The notes: generated by a model from the sequence alone, not told the origin. 64,000 nt of DNA from an uncultured Ruminococcus sp. (GCA_944388405.1 CALXIQ010000007.1:62001-126000); one strand, 5' to 3'. Shown: positions 34,794 through 44,484, counted from the first letter of the stretch. Made by a program: numbers and translations.

Positions 34794-35465
34794 ATGGATT
34801 TTACACAGTTTAAAGGCATTATTTTTGACCTTGACGGAACGTTGGTGGATTCCTCCCACGTGTGGAGCGACATCGACGAGAAATTTATGGCAAAACGCAG
34901 CATTGAGCTTCCCGGCGACTATTTCAAAAAGGTTTCCTCCATGAATTTCAATCAGGCGGCGGTATACACCATTGAACGCTTCGGGCTTGACGAAACGGTG
35001 GACAGCGTAACCAAGGAATGGTATGAAATGGCGCAGGAAGAGTATGCAAGCAACGTTTTCATAAAGCCGGGAGCAGATGAATTTCTGCGCTACATAAAAT
35101 CACAGGGAATAAAAATCGCCCTTGCAACCGCTTCGGCTGAGCCGCTTTATTCCTCCGCCCTTAAAAACAACGGAGTGTACGAGCTGTTTGATAGCTTCGC
35201 CTCCACCGACCGTGTAAAACGTGGCAAAGGCTTTCCCGATGTTTATCAGCTTGCCTGCGATGAAATATCCCTCAGCCCCACTGACTGCGCAGTGTTTGAG
35301 GACATTATCGAGGGTATACAAGGCGCCAAAGCCGGAAACTTTACCGCCGTCGCCTGTCTTGACAAGCATTATGCCGTCGACTGGGAGGACATGAAGCGTG
35401 AAGCGGATTTCTATTTCAGCGACTACCGAAAGCTTATGCCCGCTACGCTGTCGACAGCAAGATAA
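34794..35465 (+). CDS. HAD superfamily hydrolase, beta-phosphoglucomutase-like
   Basis: The HAD nucleophile motif is FDLDGT near residues 11-16 (DGTLVDSS), with the helical cap after it, then ALATAS (motif II Thr/Ser) and the acidic FEDIIEGIQGAKAG (motif IV). At 223 aa it fits the subfamily I phosphatases or phosphomutases acting on sugar phosphates; the substrate is open. AAAGGA precedes the ATG. It is the second gene after yitT and ends at a strong terminator. Confidence 0.9.
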   Translation: MDFTQFKGIIFDLDGTLVDSSHVWSDIDEKFMAKRSIELPGDYFKKVSSMNFNQAAVYTIERFGLDETVDSVTKEWYEMAQEEYASNVFIKPGADEFLRYIKSQGIKIALATASAEPLYSSALKNNGVYELFDSFASTDRVKRGKGFPDVYQLACDEISLSPTDCAVFEDIIEGIQGAKAGNFTAVACLDKHYAVDWEDMKREADFYFSDYRKLMPATLSTAR

Positions 35466-35495
35466 GCCTGACTTGTTTACAGCTTAATAATACAA

Positions 35496-35543
35496 AACGG
35501 ACAGAGTCTAAGTACCGATTTTGGTGCATAGATTCTGTCCGTT
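35496..35543. terminator. long bidirectional terminator between the HAD and protease genes
   Basis: A 15-bp stem (AACGGACAGA / TCTGTCCGTT extended by GTCTA/TAGAT) with an inner GTACC/GGTGC stem. T-rich DNA follows on both strands, so it serves the convergent HAD (+) and protease (-) genes. Confidence 0.88.
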
Positions 35544-35573
35544 ATTTTATGTTCTTGAAAGTTTTTATCCCTA

Positions 35574-37112
35574 CTATGAAGCTTCCTCTGCCGCTTCTGT
35601 TGCCGCCAGCAGATGAGCGACGGCGTTTGTTACCTCCGACTTTGAAGCATCTGAATCAGCCAGCACTTCCCTTGCCTGCTCCACTACGTCTGCCAAAGCG
35701 GAATTGTCGGCGTTTTCCTCCACAAGGCTCTCCAGCTGAGTTTTATCGGGAGAATTCTTATCAACGGTATAGGCGTTTATACAGTTGTTATTCATGTTCT
35801 CCTCTCCCCCCGACAAAGGCACCTGCTGATTCTTATACCAGCTGTCCCCGTTCATTGAAATGTAGCTTTCGCCGCTCTGGCTGTTCATGTAATCCGCTCT
35901 GCCCTCGCAGGCGGCGTTGGGCGTTCCTCCAGGCTGATAAAGCCTGAGTACTACCGAAAAGGTATCTCCCGCCGACAAATCCACCTTTGCCCCAAGCTCT
36001 ACCGTGTGAAAACCGTTGAAATCAACGCTGCCCGAAACGCTGGTTATAGGACTGCCGTTTATGGGAGTATCCCCGTTAAACTCCACATCCTTGTAAATGT
36101 CTATCTGATATTCCAGGCTCTCATTGCCGTTGGTCTGAAAGGTGTAGAATGAAACTGCCTCCAAAAGCTCGTCGCCCCTGGCGGTAAACACATTTGCCTG
36201 ATGAATCTCCTCGGAAGATGAAAGATACCTTTCCATGCCGTTTGTGGAATAGGTGTAATTGTTGTCAAGCTCCTCTGCGGGATAAAATTCATAGGAAGCG
36301 AAGCTGTCAAGGGAGGAATCCTCATAGGAAATATAGTAATAACCGTTATCTCCGTAATCTCCCCAGCTTCCTCTCACAAGCCACGCCCCATCCGACGAAG
36401 GCTTTACCTCGCCAAAATTTTCCCTGCTGTAATTATCGTCCCAGCCCACAATCAAAACCGAATGATTGGCAGTCAGGCTTCCGTCATAGTAATAGGACAG
36501 CCCGTCGTTTGAATAATAATCGCTTTCGGTGAAATATTCAACCTGCACTCCGCCGTAATCCATTACCGCCTTTTTTATAGCTTCCACATCCTCAGGCTGA
36601 TAGAGATTTATATTTTTAAGCCTGTACTGAGAAGCATATCTCAATTCCTCCGACAGACTGTGTTCCGATACGCCCGATTGAAAGGGAGCATATACCTCGT
36701 ATTCAATACCGCTCCAGCAGGACAGAGCGGCTGCGGCGGTAAGCCAGTTTCCTCCCGAATCGGACAGATCTCCTTGGTTTGTGCCGTCCGCACCCTCGCC
36801 GCTGTTGGGATTAAGGGCAAACCAGGTGAGGTGAGCTTCCGAAAAATCAACGTCGTTTTGTTCATACCCATTTAAAACCGCCCAGCTTTCCGCTGCGGCA
36901 ATGGTTGAAAAAGCCCAGCAAGCGCCGTCGCTGCCCTGATCCCTTGGGAAAACGTCAAAGCCCTGCTCTCTTAAATCGTAGCTTTCAGGAAGAAATACCG
37001 CCATAACCTGCGCCGCCTCACGCTGCGCTATTGTCTGCTCGCAAGAACAAAGCGAGCCTGCGAAAACCACCGCCGCCAGGCTCACAACCGTTTTTCTCAA
37101 ATAAAAATTCAT
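35574..37112 (-). CDS. C1-family (papain-like) cysteine protease, probable lipoprotein, altered catalytic Asn
   Basis: The N-terminus is a signal peptide with a lipobox-like LCSC (Cys24). The papain core has Gln59 and Cys65 in RDQGSDGACWAFS and His217 in NHSVLIVGWDD. Where papains have NSWG, this protein has RGSWG (Gly248 in place of Asn). A beta-rich domain of the lectin-like type often joined to such proteases follows (about 270-440), then an acidic helical tail. It should act on the outer surface. It lies 53 nt after tmcAL, probably in one transcript; AAGGAG is 5 nt before the ATG. Activity is uncertain because of the missing Asn. Confidence 0.87.
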   Translation of the reverse strand: MNFYLRKTVVSLAAVVFAGSLCSCEQTIAQREAAQVMAVFLPESYDLREQGFDVFPRDQGSDGACWAFSTIAAAESWAVLNGYEQNDVDFSEAHLTWFALNPNSGEGADGTNQGDLSDSGGNWLTAAAALSCWSGIEYEVYAPFQSGVSEHSLSEELRYASQYRLKNINLYQPEDVEAIKKAVMDYGGVQVEYFTESDYYSNDGLSYYYDGSLTANHSVLIVGWDDNYSRENFGEVKPSSDGAWLVRGSWGDYGDNGYYYISYEDSSLDSFASYEFYPAEELDNNYTYSTNGMERYLSSSEEIHQANVFTARGDELLEAVSFYTFQTNGNESLEYQIDIYKDVEFNGDTPINGSPITSVSGSVDFNGFHTVELGAKVDLSAGDTFSVVLRLYQPGGTPNAACEGRADYMNSQSGESYISMNGDSWYKNQQVPLSGGEENMNNNCINAYTVDKNSPDKTQLESLVEENADNSALADVVEQAREVLADSDASKSEVTNAVAHLLAATEAAEEAS

Positions 37113-37165
37113 GATAACTCCTTTTTTATGTCCCGTGCCGAAACTGCCTTATCATAACCTTCACA

Positions 37166-38335
37166 CTATTCAGTCAATGTGATTTTCCGCTGATAATCAT
37201 TTATATAAGCGTCAGTAAAATCTCCACAGAAGTATTGAAACTTCACCGCATTCTGTTCAAGCTGCGACACCCTGCCGCTGTAATCTGAGGTCTGTTCCAG
37301 CCGCCTGAGAGATGTGTCCATTGGCAGCAGCGGATTTTTACAGCAGGCAAGAATCTCTTTCCCCCTGCCGTTAAAGGCAAGTATCCTTATATACGGAGGA
37401 GCAAGTATATCGGATTTTTTTACTCCCAGAACAAGGTACAATCCAATGCGCCTGAGCCTTGCCATGGTTATGTTTCGGCTTTTGCAAGCGTTGAAGAAAT
37501 CATCGGCAGTAATGGGCATCTGTTTCATTACCGATATAATTCGGTCGGCAATTTCTCCGCTTACATCGGGCAGTTCCGTCAGCATCGGCTTGTCTGCGCA
37601 GGCAAGCAGATACAGCAGCTCCTTTTGCATATTCTCCATATAATACGTCTTTTGGGGGACGCACCCTTCGGGAATAAAGCCGGAAACATCCTCTCCCTTT
37701 CTGAGCATTCCCCTTACTGCCGAAGCCGAAGCAAAACTCCCCACTGTGCCGCTGTCGTGATGACCCACCGCCATTCGTGCCACAGGCGACGGCTGGATGT
37801 GGGGCGCTAGCTTTTTCAGCGCCTTTATATATTCCACCCCAAGTATGCTGTTGGGATTAGCCAGCGCCTCGCCGGTTTCCATTCCGTATTTTTCACACGC
37901 CGCTTTGTAAACCGCCATAGGATAGCTTTGCCCGGCCGCCAGATTTTTTCTTACCTCCCGGGAATCAGCCAGCTGTGATGACGCTTCCGCCGCTTTTTCA
38001 AGCAGCCTTAAATCCTCTATCTCACTTCCGAAAGAAAGCCGTGCTACCACGCCCTCCCCTAAAGACGCCAGCAGTTTTACCGCCGACATGGCAAAGATCT
38101 CGCCGCTGGAGCAGGAAAAAGGACAAGGCAGCTCTATAACCAGATCCGCTCCGTTTTTCACCGCAGCCTGCGCCCTGAAATATTTATCCGCCACAGCACA
38201 TTCTCCCCGCTGTACCGCCGCTCCGCTCATAACTGCCACAATGTGAGTAGCTCCGTTCTCCCTTGTGCGGTTCAGCAGGTATTTATGTCCGTTGTGAAAA
38301 GGGTTAAATTCCGCTATTATTCCGGCTGTAAGCAT
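37166..38335 (-). CDS. tmcAL: tRNA(Met) cytidine acetate ligase
   Basis: GIIAEFNPFHNGHKYL opens the protein and is the nucleotidyltransferase HxGH motif of TmcAL (YlbM), which makes N4-acetylcytidine at the wobble base of elongator tRNA-Met from acetate and ATP. The middle ANPNSILGVEYIKAL and the C-terminal segment ending in VSQLEQNAVKFQ also fit. Length 389 aa. The usual SGNFVQRGEP is here SGAAVQRGECA. AAAGG precedes the ATG. It shares a transcript with the downstream protease; acetate kinase is divergent on the other side. Confidence 0.92.
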   Translation of the reverse strand: MLTAGIIAEFNPFHNGHKYLLNRTRENGATHIVAVMSGAAVQRGECAVADKYFRAQAAVKNGADLVIELPCPFSCSSGEIFAMSAVKLLASLGEGVVARLSFGSEIEDLRLLEKAAEASSQLADSREVRKNLAAGQSYPMAVYKAACEKYGMETGEALANPNSILGVEYIKALKKLAPHIQPSPVARMAVGHHDSGTVGSFASASAVRGMLRKGEDVSGFIPEGCVPQKTYYMENMQKELLYLLACADKPMLTELPDVSGEIADRIISVMKQMPITADDFFNACKSRNITMARLRRIGLYLVLGVKKSDILAPPYIRILAFNGRGKEILACCKNPLLPMDTSLRRLEQTSDYSGRVSQLEQNAVKFQYFCGDFTDAYINDYQRKITLTE

Positions 38336-38439
38336 TTGCCGCTTCCTTTCATATTTCGGTTTATTGTAGCTTTAACGTTTAAATTGAATAAAATAAGGTG
38401 TGAAAAATTGTGCAAAATGCATATTTATAAAAAACGCTC

Positions 38440-38468
38440 TTGAAAAACAAAGATATTATTGTTATAAT
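38440..38468 (+). promoter_or_regulatory. ackA promoter
   Basis: TTGAAA (38440-38445), 17-bp spacer, TATAAT (38463-38468); leader about 65 nt. Confidence 0.8.
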
Positions 38469-38539
38469 AATAGTATCTGATAACAGGACAAAAGTCAAGT
38501 CTTGTTATTCATTTTTGTTTGAGAGGGGAATATTATCCA

Positions 38540-39742
38540 ATGAAAATATTAGTTATCAACGCAGGCTCATCATCGCTGAAATATCAGCTGCTGGAGATGG
38601 ATGATGAATCGGTTATCGCAAAAGGAAACTGTGACAGAATCGGTATCGACGGTCACATTTCCGCAAAAACGGGAGATGGCAGAACTCTTGAGGAAGACTG
38701 CGATTTTCCTACCCACACCGAAGCCTTTGAAAAGCTTGTTGAGGTGCTTACATCCGGCGAAACCAAGGTTATAGATTCAATGGCTGAAATTTCAGCAGTT
38801 GGTCACAGAGTAGTACAGGGCGCAGAGGAGTTTAAGGAAGCCTGCATTGCCACCGACGAGGTTATAGATAAAATCGACGCCCTTGCAGAGCTTGCTCCGG
38901 TCCACAACCATCCTCATGCCCTTGCGCTCAGAGCCTGCAAAAAGGTACTGCCCGAGGGCGTACCCCAGGTAGTTGTTTTTGATACCGCTTTCCATTCCAC
39001 AATGCCGAGAAAGGCTTTCCTTTACGGACTTCCCTACGAATGCTACGAAAAGCTTCACGTAAGAAAATACGGCTTCCACGGAACTTCACACAGATATGTT
39101 TCCGCCGAGCTGGCAAGAGTTATGGGCAAGGATATAAAGGACCTCAAAATCGTTTCCTGCCACCTTGGCAACGGCTCCTCCATCACTGCTATAAACGGCG
39201 GTATTTCCGTTGATACTTCAATGGGCTTTACTCCCCTTGACGGTCTTGTAATGGGAACACGAAGCGGAGCGGTAGACCCTTCGGCAATTGAGTTTGTTGA
39301 AAAGAAAATGGGCTTTACTTCCGACCAGATGACCGAGTATCTCAACAAGAAATCCGGCTTCCTGGGACTTTCGGGAATAAGCTCCGACAATCGCGACATT
39401 ACCGAAGCCGCCGAGCACGGCAACGAAAGAGCAAAAATTACCGGCGAAGTATTCTGCTATCAGATAAAGAAATTCATCGGATCATACGCCGCAGTAATGA
39501 ACGGAATGGACGCTATAATCTTCACAGGCGGAATCGGCGAGAACGCTCCCGATATTCGTGAACGCTCCTGCTCAAATCTCGATGTACTGAACGTTAAGAT
39601 CGACCACGAGGCAAATAAAGTGCGTGGCAAACTTGCAAAAATCTCCACCGAGGATTCAAAAACTCAGGTTTGGGTAATCCCAACCAATGAAGAGCTGCTT
39701 ATTGCAAGAGATACTCTTGCGCTTATCAGCAAAAACAAATAA
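38540..39742 (+). CDS. ackA: acetate kinase
   Basis: It makes ATP and acetate from acetyl phosphate, the main energy-yielding step of many fermenting Clostridia. The first strand MKILVINAGSSSLKYQLL, the phosphate loop HLGNGSSI, the RSGAVDPS segment and the late FTGGIGENAP are all family motifs. Length 400 aa. The frame opens earlier (38519), but the conserved start is ATG 38540, with GAGGGGA 10 nt upstream. Phosphate acetyltransferase is not next to it. Confidence 0.97.
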   Translation: MKILVINAGSSSLKYQLLEMDDESVIAKGNCDRIGIDGHISAKTGDGRTLEEDCDFPTHTEAFEKLVEVLTSGETKVIDSMAEISAVGHRVVQGAEEFKEACIATDEVIDKIDALAELAPVHNHPHALALRACKKVLPEGVPQVVVFDTAFHSTMPRKAFLYGLPYECYEKLHVRKYGFHGTSHRYVSAELARVMGKDIKDLKIVSCHLGNGSSITAINGGISVDTSMGFTPLDGLVMGTRSGAVDPSAIEFVEKKMGFTSDQMTEYLNKKSGFLGLSGISSDNRDITEAAEHGNERAKITGEVFCYQIKKFIGSYAAVMNGMDAIIFTGGIGENAPDIRERSCSNLDVLNVKIDHEANKVRGKLAKISTEDSKTQVWVIPTNEELLIARDTLALISKNK

Positions 39743-39765
39743 GACTTATTATCGTCAAAGCTTTA

Positions 39766-39797
39766 AAACCCCCGGATTCTTTAAGATTCGGGGGTTT
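39766..39797 (+). terminator. ackA terminator
   Basis: AAACCCCCGGA / TTCGGGGGTTT, 11-bp stem with one wobble, followed by a T-rich stretch. Confidence 0.88.
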
Positions 39798-39845
39798 AAT
39801 GTTTCTTTTACTTTCAACCGCAACCGACGATTATTTTATTTTTGG

Positions 39846-39874
39846 TTGCAATTCGGAACAAAAAAAGGTATAAT
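39846..39874 (+). promoter_or_regulatory. ABC-F gene promoter
   Basis: TTGCAA (39846-39851), 17-bp spacer, TATAAT (39869-39874). Confidence 0.75.
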
Positions 39875-39941
39875 GATAAAGGCAATGCCGTGTTGCGACT
39901 TTCAGGCGTTGTTTTAATCTGTAATCGGGAGTTATCACTTT

Positions 39942-41882
39942 ATGCTTGTAAATATAGAAAGCTTATATAAATATTATAACGGCGAACCACTGCTTAAAGA
40001 TATAAACTTCACCGTTGAGGATCACGAAACGGTGGGGCTTATAGGGAAAAACGGCTGTGGAAAATCCACCCTGCTTAAAATAATAACCGGCATGGAGGGC
40101 TTTGACAAAACCCCCGAGGGTTACGGTTCGGTTTCGGTGTCCTCAAAGGCGGCAGTGGGATTTTTGCAGCAAAACAGCGGACTTAATTCAAATTCCACCA
40201 TCGACGAGGAAATGCACGACGCCTTCCGCACGCTGCTTGAGGTAAAAAAACAAATGGAGGAGCTGGAAATAAAAATGTCCTCCATGCAAGGGGATCAGCT
40301 TGATTTTGTCAGTCAGGAGTATTCCCGTCTTTCGGCGTATTTTGAAGCCCGTGACGGTTACATCATCGACGTTAAAATTAAGCAGGTGCTTAACGGAATG
40401 GGCTTTGGCGACACTCCTACGGACAGGATAGTTTCCTCTCTCTCCGGCGGCGAAAAGACACGCCTTGCCCTAGCGAAGCTGCTGCTTGAACAACCCAATC
40501 TGCTGATACTGGACGAGCCTACCAACCATCTGGATTTTCAGACCCTTATGTGGCTGGAGGATTACCTCAAAGGCTATAAAGGTTCTATCCTCATCGTTTC
40601 CCACGACAGATATTTTCTCAACAAGGTGTGCACACGAATCTGCGAGATTGAAAACGGAAAACTTACTTCTTACAACGGCGACTACACGGCATATCTCGTA
40701 CAGAAAAAAATGAACAGCGAACGTCAGCTTAAAGAGTACGAAGCCCAACAGAAAGAGATTGAAAAGCTGGAGGACTATATAGTCCGCAACAAAACCCGTG
40801 CCTCCACCGCAAAAATGGCAAAATCACGTCAGCATATGCTGGACAGAATAGAGCGTATAGAAAAGCCCTCTATGTATACAAAACCCCCCAGAATAAAGCT
40901 TGAATACGATATAGAGCCCACCAAGGATATTTTGCAGGTAACAGGCTGCCCAGTTGAAGTGGGCAGCGGCGCTTCAAAAAAGCTTCTGGTAAAAAATCTT
41001 GAGCTTCATATTAGACGGGGCGAGCACGTTGCAATAATCGGTCCCAACGGCATTGGAAAAACCACCATTTTAAAGCTGATACAAGGGCTTATCCCCCACG
41101 AAGGCGGAAACATCCTGTGGGGCGGTAACGTGAAGATTTCCTACTTCGACCAGGAGCACAGCGGCCTTGATATGCGTGATACGGTAATAGGCTCGGTGGA
41201 CAGGAAATTCCCCCGCATGAGCGAGCTTGAAATACGCAAGGCTCTCGGCTCGGTGCTTATTACCGGCGAGAATGTATTTAAGCCGGTGTCGGTAATAAGC
41301 GGCGGCGAGCGGGCAAAGCTGTATTTTGCCCTTATGGCGCTTAATCGGGGAAACGTCCTTATTCTGGACGAGCCTACCAACCACATCGACTTAAACACCA
41401 AAGAGGTTCTCGAGGAAGCCCTTGCAGAATTTAAAGGCACAATAATTCTCGTTTCCCACGACCGTTATCTGATAAACAAGGTGGCAGACAGAATAATCGA
41501 GGTGCAGCCTGAAGGGGTTCGCTCTTACGATGGCAACTTTGACGCATATGCAGCCAAGGTGGCAGAGGAGAAAAAAGCCTCCGAACAGGCCCAGCAGCAG
41601 GAAAAACAGCTTCGTCAGCGTCAGGAGTATCTTGAAAACAAGCAAAAACAGTACCGCTCCAAGGAACAGCGTGCCAAAGACGCTCAAAGGCGGGCAAGAA
41701 TCAAGGAGCTTGAGCAACAAATTGAAGCTGACGAAGCGGAAATCTCTCAGCTTGAGCAAGAGATACAACAGCCCGAGATAGCCTCGGACTTTGCCCTTAT
41801 GAACGAAAAATGCACACGGCTTGAAAACCTGCGGACCGGACTTGACGAAAAAATGGAGGAGTGGGCATCGCTGGAGCAATAG
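39942..41882 (+). CDS. ABC-F family ATPase
   Basis: Two ABC domains in one chain with no membrane part. Walker A motifs are GKNGCGKST (residues 35-43) and GPNGIGKTT, signatures LSGGEK and ISGGERAK, and Walker B/DEPTNHLD occurs twice. A linker helix pair lies between the domains and a charged coiled coil at the C-terminus (about 560-646). ABC-F proteins act on the ribosome, either as translation factors or as antibiotic protection; this one looks like the housekeeping YdiF/Uup group, but the subgroup needs a tree. GGGAG lies 10 nt before the ATG. The MecA-like gene follows after 65 nt. Confidence 0.93.
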   Translation: MLVNIESLYKYYNGEPLLKDINFTVEDHETVGLIGKNGCGKSTLLKIITGMEGFDKTPEGYGSVSVSSKAAVGFLQQNSGLNSNSTIDEEMHDAFRTLLEVKKQMEELEIKMSSMQGDQLDFVSQEYSRLSAYFEARDGYIIDVKIKQVLNGMGFGDTPTDRIVSSLSGGEKTRLALAKLLLEQPNLLILDEPTNHLDFQTLMWLEDYLKGYKGSILIVSHDRYFLNKVCTRICEIENGKLTSYNGDYTAYLVQKKMNSERQLKEYEAQQKEIEKLEDYIVRNKTRASTAKMAKSRQHMLDRIERIEKPSMYTKPPRIKLEYDIEPTKDILQVTGCPVEVGSGASKKLLVKNLELHIRRGEHVAIIGPNGIGKTTILKLIQGLIPHEGGNILWGGNVKISYFDQEHSGLDMRDTVIGSVDRKFPRMSELEIRKALGSVLITGENVFKPVSVISGGERAKLYFALMALNRGNVLILDEPTNHIDLNTKEVLEEALAEFKGTIILVSHDRYLINKVADRIIEVQPEGVRSYDGNFDAYAAKVAEEKKASEQAQQQEKQLRQRQEYLENKQKQYRSKEQRAKDAQRRARIKELEQQIEADEAEISQLEQEIQQPEIASDFALMNEKCTRLENLRTGLDEKMEEWASLEQ

Positions 41883-41947
41883 CTTTCACCCGAACAACCG
41901 CCGCCGAGTATAATAAAATTATAACGGTAAATACGGGAGGGATCAGC

Positions 41948-42481
41948 TTGGACGTTCAGCCAATTTCTGCCGACAAAGCGATGATTATTCTCACAGCGTC
42001 GGAAGCTTCAAAGCTGAGAATAAGCTTTCAAAGCTTTGAAAAAGATAATCCCCAAACCAAATCATTTCTTACCTGTACTCTTGCCATTCTGCGGGAATCG
42101 GGACTGTTCAGATGCTCCTCCGACTCCCTTTCGGTGGAGGTATACGAACAAAGCGATAACGGACTTGTAATATATCTGTCCTCCGACAGACCAAAGCCGG
42201 AAGCCACCTCGACGCTTATAGGCTTTTACTCAAAAACGCCCGCTTTCTTTTTTGAAAACGCAAAATTTATACAGGAATCTGTGGGCGACAAAATAATCTC
42301 CTCACGGCTTTATGAAATAAACGGAGGCTATGGGCTTATGCTGGAGCTTGACTGCACAAAATCCACCGCCAGGCGAAGGCTTTCAAAACTGCCCCCAAAC
42401 ATAACCAACCGCATAAAAGCCGAAAAAATCAGGGAGTACGGAAATTTACTTTCCGACTCCCCGTTCAATTTGTTTATCTGA
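41948..42481 (+). CDS. MecA-like adaptor protein
   Basis: A 177-aa protein with an N-terminal region (ISADKAMIILTASEASKLRISFQSF) and a C-terminal alpha/beta domain (SRLYEINGGYGLMLELD) that follow the MecA plan. MecA proteins bring substrates to ClpC; in Bacillus the target is ComK. The overall match is distant, so the call is tentative. TTG 41948 is chosen because GGAGG stands 7 nt before it; the longer frame from GTG 41861 overlaps the ABC-F gene and lacks a site. Its end overlaps the convergent rpe by 8 nt. Confidence 0.65.
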   Translation: MDVQPISADKAMIILTASEASKLRISFQSFEKDNPQTKSFLTCTLAILRESGLFRCSSDSLSVEVYEQSDNGLVIYLSSDRPKPEATSTLIGFYSKTPAFFFENAKFIQESVGDKIISSRLYEINGGYGLMLELDCTKSTARRRLSKLPPNITNRIKAEKIREYGNLLSDSPFNLFI

Positions 42482-43118
42482 GGGACTTTACCGCCTCAGC
42501 CATGTTTTCAGCATTAAAAATATAAGAACCCGAAACCAGAACATCTGCTCCGCATTCACGGACTACAGCAGATGTTTCTTTGTTTATACCGCCGTCCACC
42601 TGAATAATCACATCAAGCTTGTGGTCGTCGATATACTTTCTAAGCTCCTTGATTTTATCAAGTGTTTGGGGCAAAAAAACCTGTCCACCGAAGCCAGGCT
42701 CCACCGTCATAACCAGCACCATATCCACACGGCTGAGATAAGGAATTATCATGGAAACAGGCGTTGCCGGCTTTACAGACAAACCGACTTTCAGCCCTCT
42801 TGAGCGTATTTTATCAATTACCGCCCCCACGTCATGAGCCGCCTCGAAATGAAAGGTTATTCCGTTTACTCCCAGATCGGCGTAATTATCAATATATCTT
42901 ATAGGGTCGGTTATCATAAGATGAGCGTCGATAGGCAGGGTTATAAGCTTTGATATGCTTTTAAGCACCGGCTCTCCGAATGAAATATTCCTCACAAACA
43001 CCCCGTCCATCACATCATAATGAATCCAGTCCACACCCGATGCTTCGGCTTTTTTTATGTCGTCGGCAAGATAAGCAAAATCCGCCGCAAGCAAAGAAGC
43101 CGCAATTATAGTCTCCAA
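42474..43118 (-). CDS. rpe: ribulose-phosphate 3-epimerase
   Basis: It interconverts ribulose 5-phosphate and xylulose 5-phosphate. A TIM barrel with ASLLAADF at the start, HYDVMDGVFVRN, DAHLMI, the metal-site VEPGFGGQ and QVDGGINKET, all typical of Rpe. Length 214 aa. The start is TTG 43118, 6 nt after GGGGGA; the frame opens at 43151 but homology begins after it. Convergent with the MecA-like gene with no terminator between them. Confidence 0.95.
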   Translation of the reverse strand: METIIAASLLAADFAYLADDIKKAEASGVDWIHYDVMDGVFVRNISFGEPVLKSISKLITLPIDAHLMITDPIRYIDNYADLGVNGITFHFEAAHDVGAVIDKIRSRGLKVGLSVKPATPVSMIIPYLSRVDMVLVMTVEPGFGGQVFLPQTLDKIKELRKYIDDHKLDVIIQVDGGINKETSAVVRECGADVLVSGSYIFNAENMAEAVKSLR

Positions 43119-43157
43119 TATAATCCCCCAATATCTCTGAAAAATTAACACAGTCTA

Positions 43158-43186
43158 ATTATATACCATTACCGCTTCAAAGTCAA
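43158..43186 (-). promoter_or_regulatory. rpe promoter
   Basis: TTGACT (43181-43186), 17-bp spacer, TATAAT (43158-43163) on the minus strand. Confidence 0.78.
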
Positions 43187-43246
43187 TACAAACCGCAAGA
43201 GTTATTGACCGTACCTGTCAACACAGTGTTACATAAAACATCAATT

Positions 43247-43870
43247 TTAAATTCTTGTGTAAAAATCTTCGATAATCTCAGCCAATTTGTACGGCTGGTC
43301 AATATTAACCTCGTGCCCCGATTTATCCACGGAACAAAATTCGGCGTCAGATAACATTTGTACAAGCTTTATCGCCGCTTTTCTGTTAGTCTTATCCTTT
43401 TCGCCGCAAACAACCAACGCCGGACACAACACAATTTTCAATCTATTGCTGAAATTAAGGGCTGCCATTGAGTTAGTCAATGTGATAAAATCCTTTTTGC
43501 CAAATCCCATTTGATTAAATGCATTTTCCGGCATAAGCTTAAAAATCACATTCTGAAATTTCAACAAAGCCTTGGGCATCTCAAACTGCGGTGCTATCAG
43601 TATCAAAGAATTTACCCTATGTGGATTGTCAACAGCGTAATTCAGCGCCAACACCGCTCCAAGAGAAAGTCCGCAAAGATTGAAAGGCTCTGAAAAGCTG
43701 TCGCAATACCTTGAAAAGCCATTATACAAATTAACATATGTACTCTCAATGCCCTTTAAGAACTGTGACAAATCGGGACAGTGGCAGGTTGCATGCTCCG
43801 ACAGGCAATCAGTTGTTTTATCCCAGCTTGACGGGTCTTGTCCCAATCCATGTATAAAAATTGTCTGCAC
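43247..43870 (-). CDS. alpha/beta hydrolase
   Basis: A 207-aa hydrolase with HGLG as the oxyanion loop, the nucleophile elbow GLSLG, an Asp in CGEKDKTN and the late His in SGHEVNID. The substrate is unknown; small esterases and lipases of this kind are common. It starts with GTG at 43870, 6 nt after GAGG and 15 nt after the YfbR stop, so the two genes are probably one unit. Confidence 0.88.
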   Translation of the reverse strand: MQTIFIHGLGQDPSSWDKTTDCLSEHATCHCPDLSQFLKGIESTYVNLYNGFSRYCDSFSEPFNLCGLSLGAVLALNYAVDNPHRVNSLILIAPQFEMPKALLKFQNVIFKLMPENAFNQMGFGKKDFITLTNSMAALNFSNRLKIVLCPALVVCGEKDKTNRKAAIKLVQMLSDAEFCSVDKSGHEVNIDQPYKLAEIIEDFYTRI

Positions 43871-43885
43871 CGCTCACCTCTCCCC

Positions 43886-44467
43886 TCAACACTGCTCATC
43901 AAGAGTAAGATTATACGACGGCATAAATTCCTCAAGAAAAACCTCCGCCTCGGGAACATTCAACTTGTGAATGGCCTCAAGAGTGCTTTTCTCCGCCGAG
44001 GCAAAATCCGAGTTTCCCATGCGTCGTTCCTCAACGCATTTTATCAAAGCCGAAATTTTGTCCGCCGCCTTTACCAGCCTGAAAAGCTCCCTGTCCTCCT
44101 CGCCGCCAAAGAACACCTTACCGTATTCCTCCTTTAAATCGTCGGGCAGATAGGATAAAAGCTGATTGAGAGCGTTGTTTTCAATCTCGCCGTAAGCGCT
44201 TTTTATGTCCTTGCTGTAGTATTTTACCGGGGTAGGCAGATCCCCGGTGATTATCTCCGAAACGTCGTGATATATTGCAATAAGAGCGCACCTCTCGGCG
44301 TTGACATTCCCCCCGAACCGCTTGTTGCGAAGCAGAGCAAGGGCATGGGCAATAAAAGCAGTTTCAAGAGAATGTTCGCTTATATTCTCGGGTATGGTGT
44401 TTCTCATCAGCGACCAGCGGTTAATATATTTCATACGTGAAATAACCGCAAAAAATTTACTTTCCAT
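43886..44467 (-). CDS. HD-domain 5'-deoxynucleotidase, YfbR-like
   Basis: A 193-aa metal-dependent phosphohydrolase. The HD pattern is EHSLETAFIAHALAL, then the His-Asp pair in IYHDVSEIITGDLPTPVKYY and a later Asp in KAADKIS. YfbR removes phosphate from deoxynucleoside 5'-monophosphates. AGAGG lies 8 nt before the ATG. It comes after oadB on the same strand but a strong terminator separates them; no clear promoter was found for it. Confidence 0.92.
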   Translation of the reverse strand: MESKFFAVISRMKYINRWSLMRNTIPENISEHSLETAFIAHALALLRNKRFGGNVNAERCALIAIYHDVSEIITGDLPTPVKYYSKDIKSAYGEIENNALNQLLSYLPDDLKEEYGKVFFGGEEDRELFRLVKAADKISALIKCVEERRMGNSDFASAEKSTLEAIHKLNVPEAEVFLEEFMPSYNLTLDEQC

Positions 44468-44484
44468 CTTAACAGCCTCTTTTC

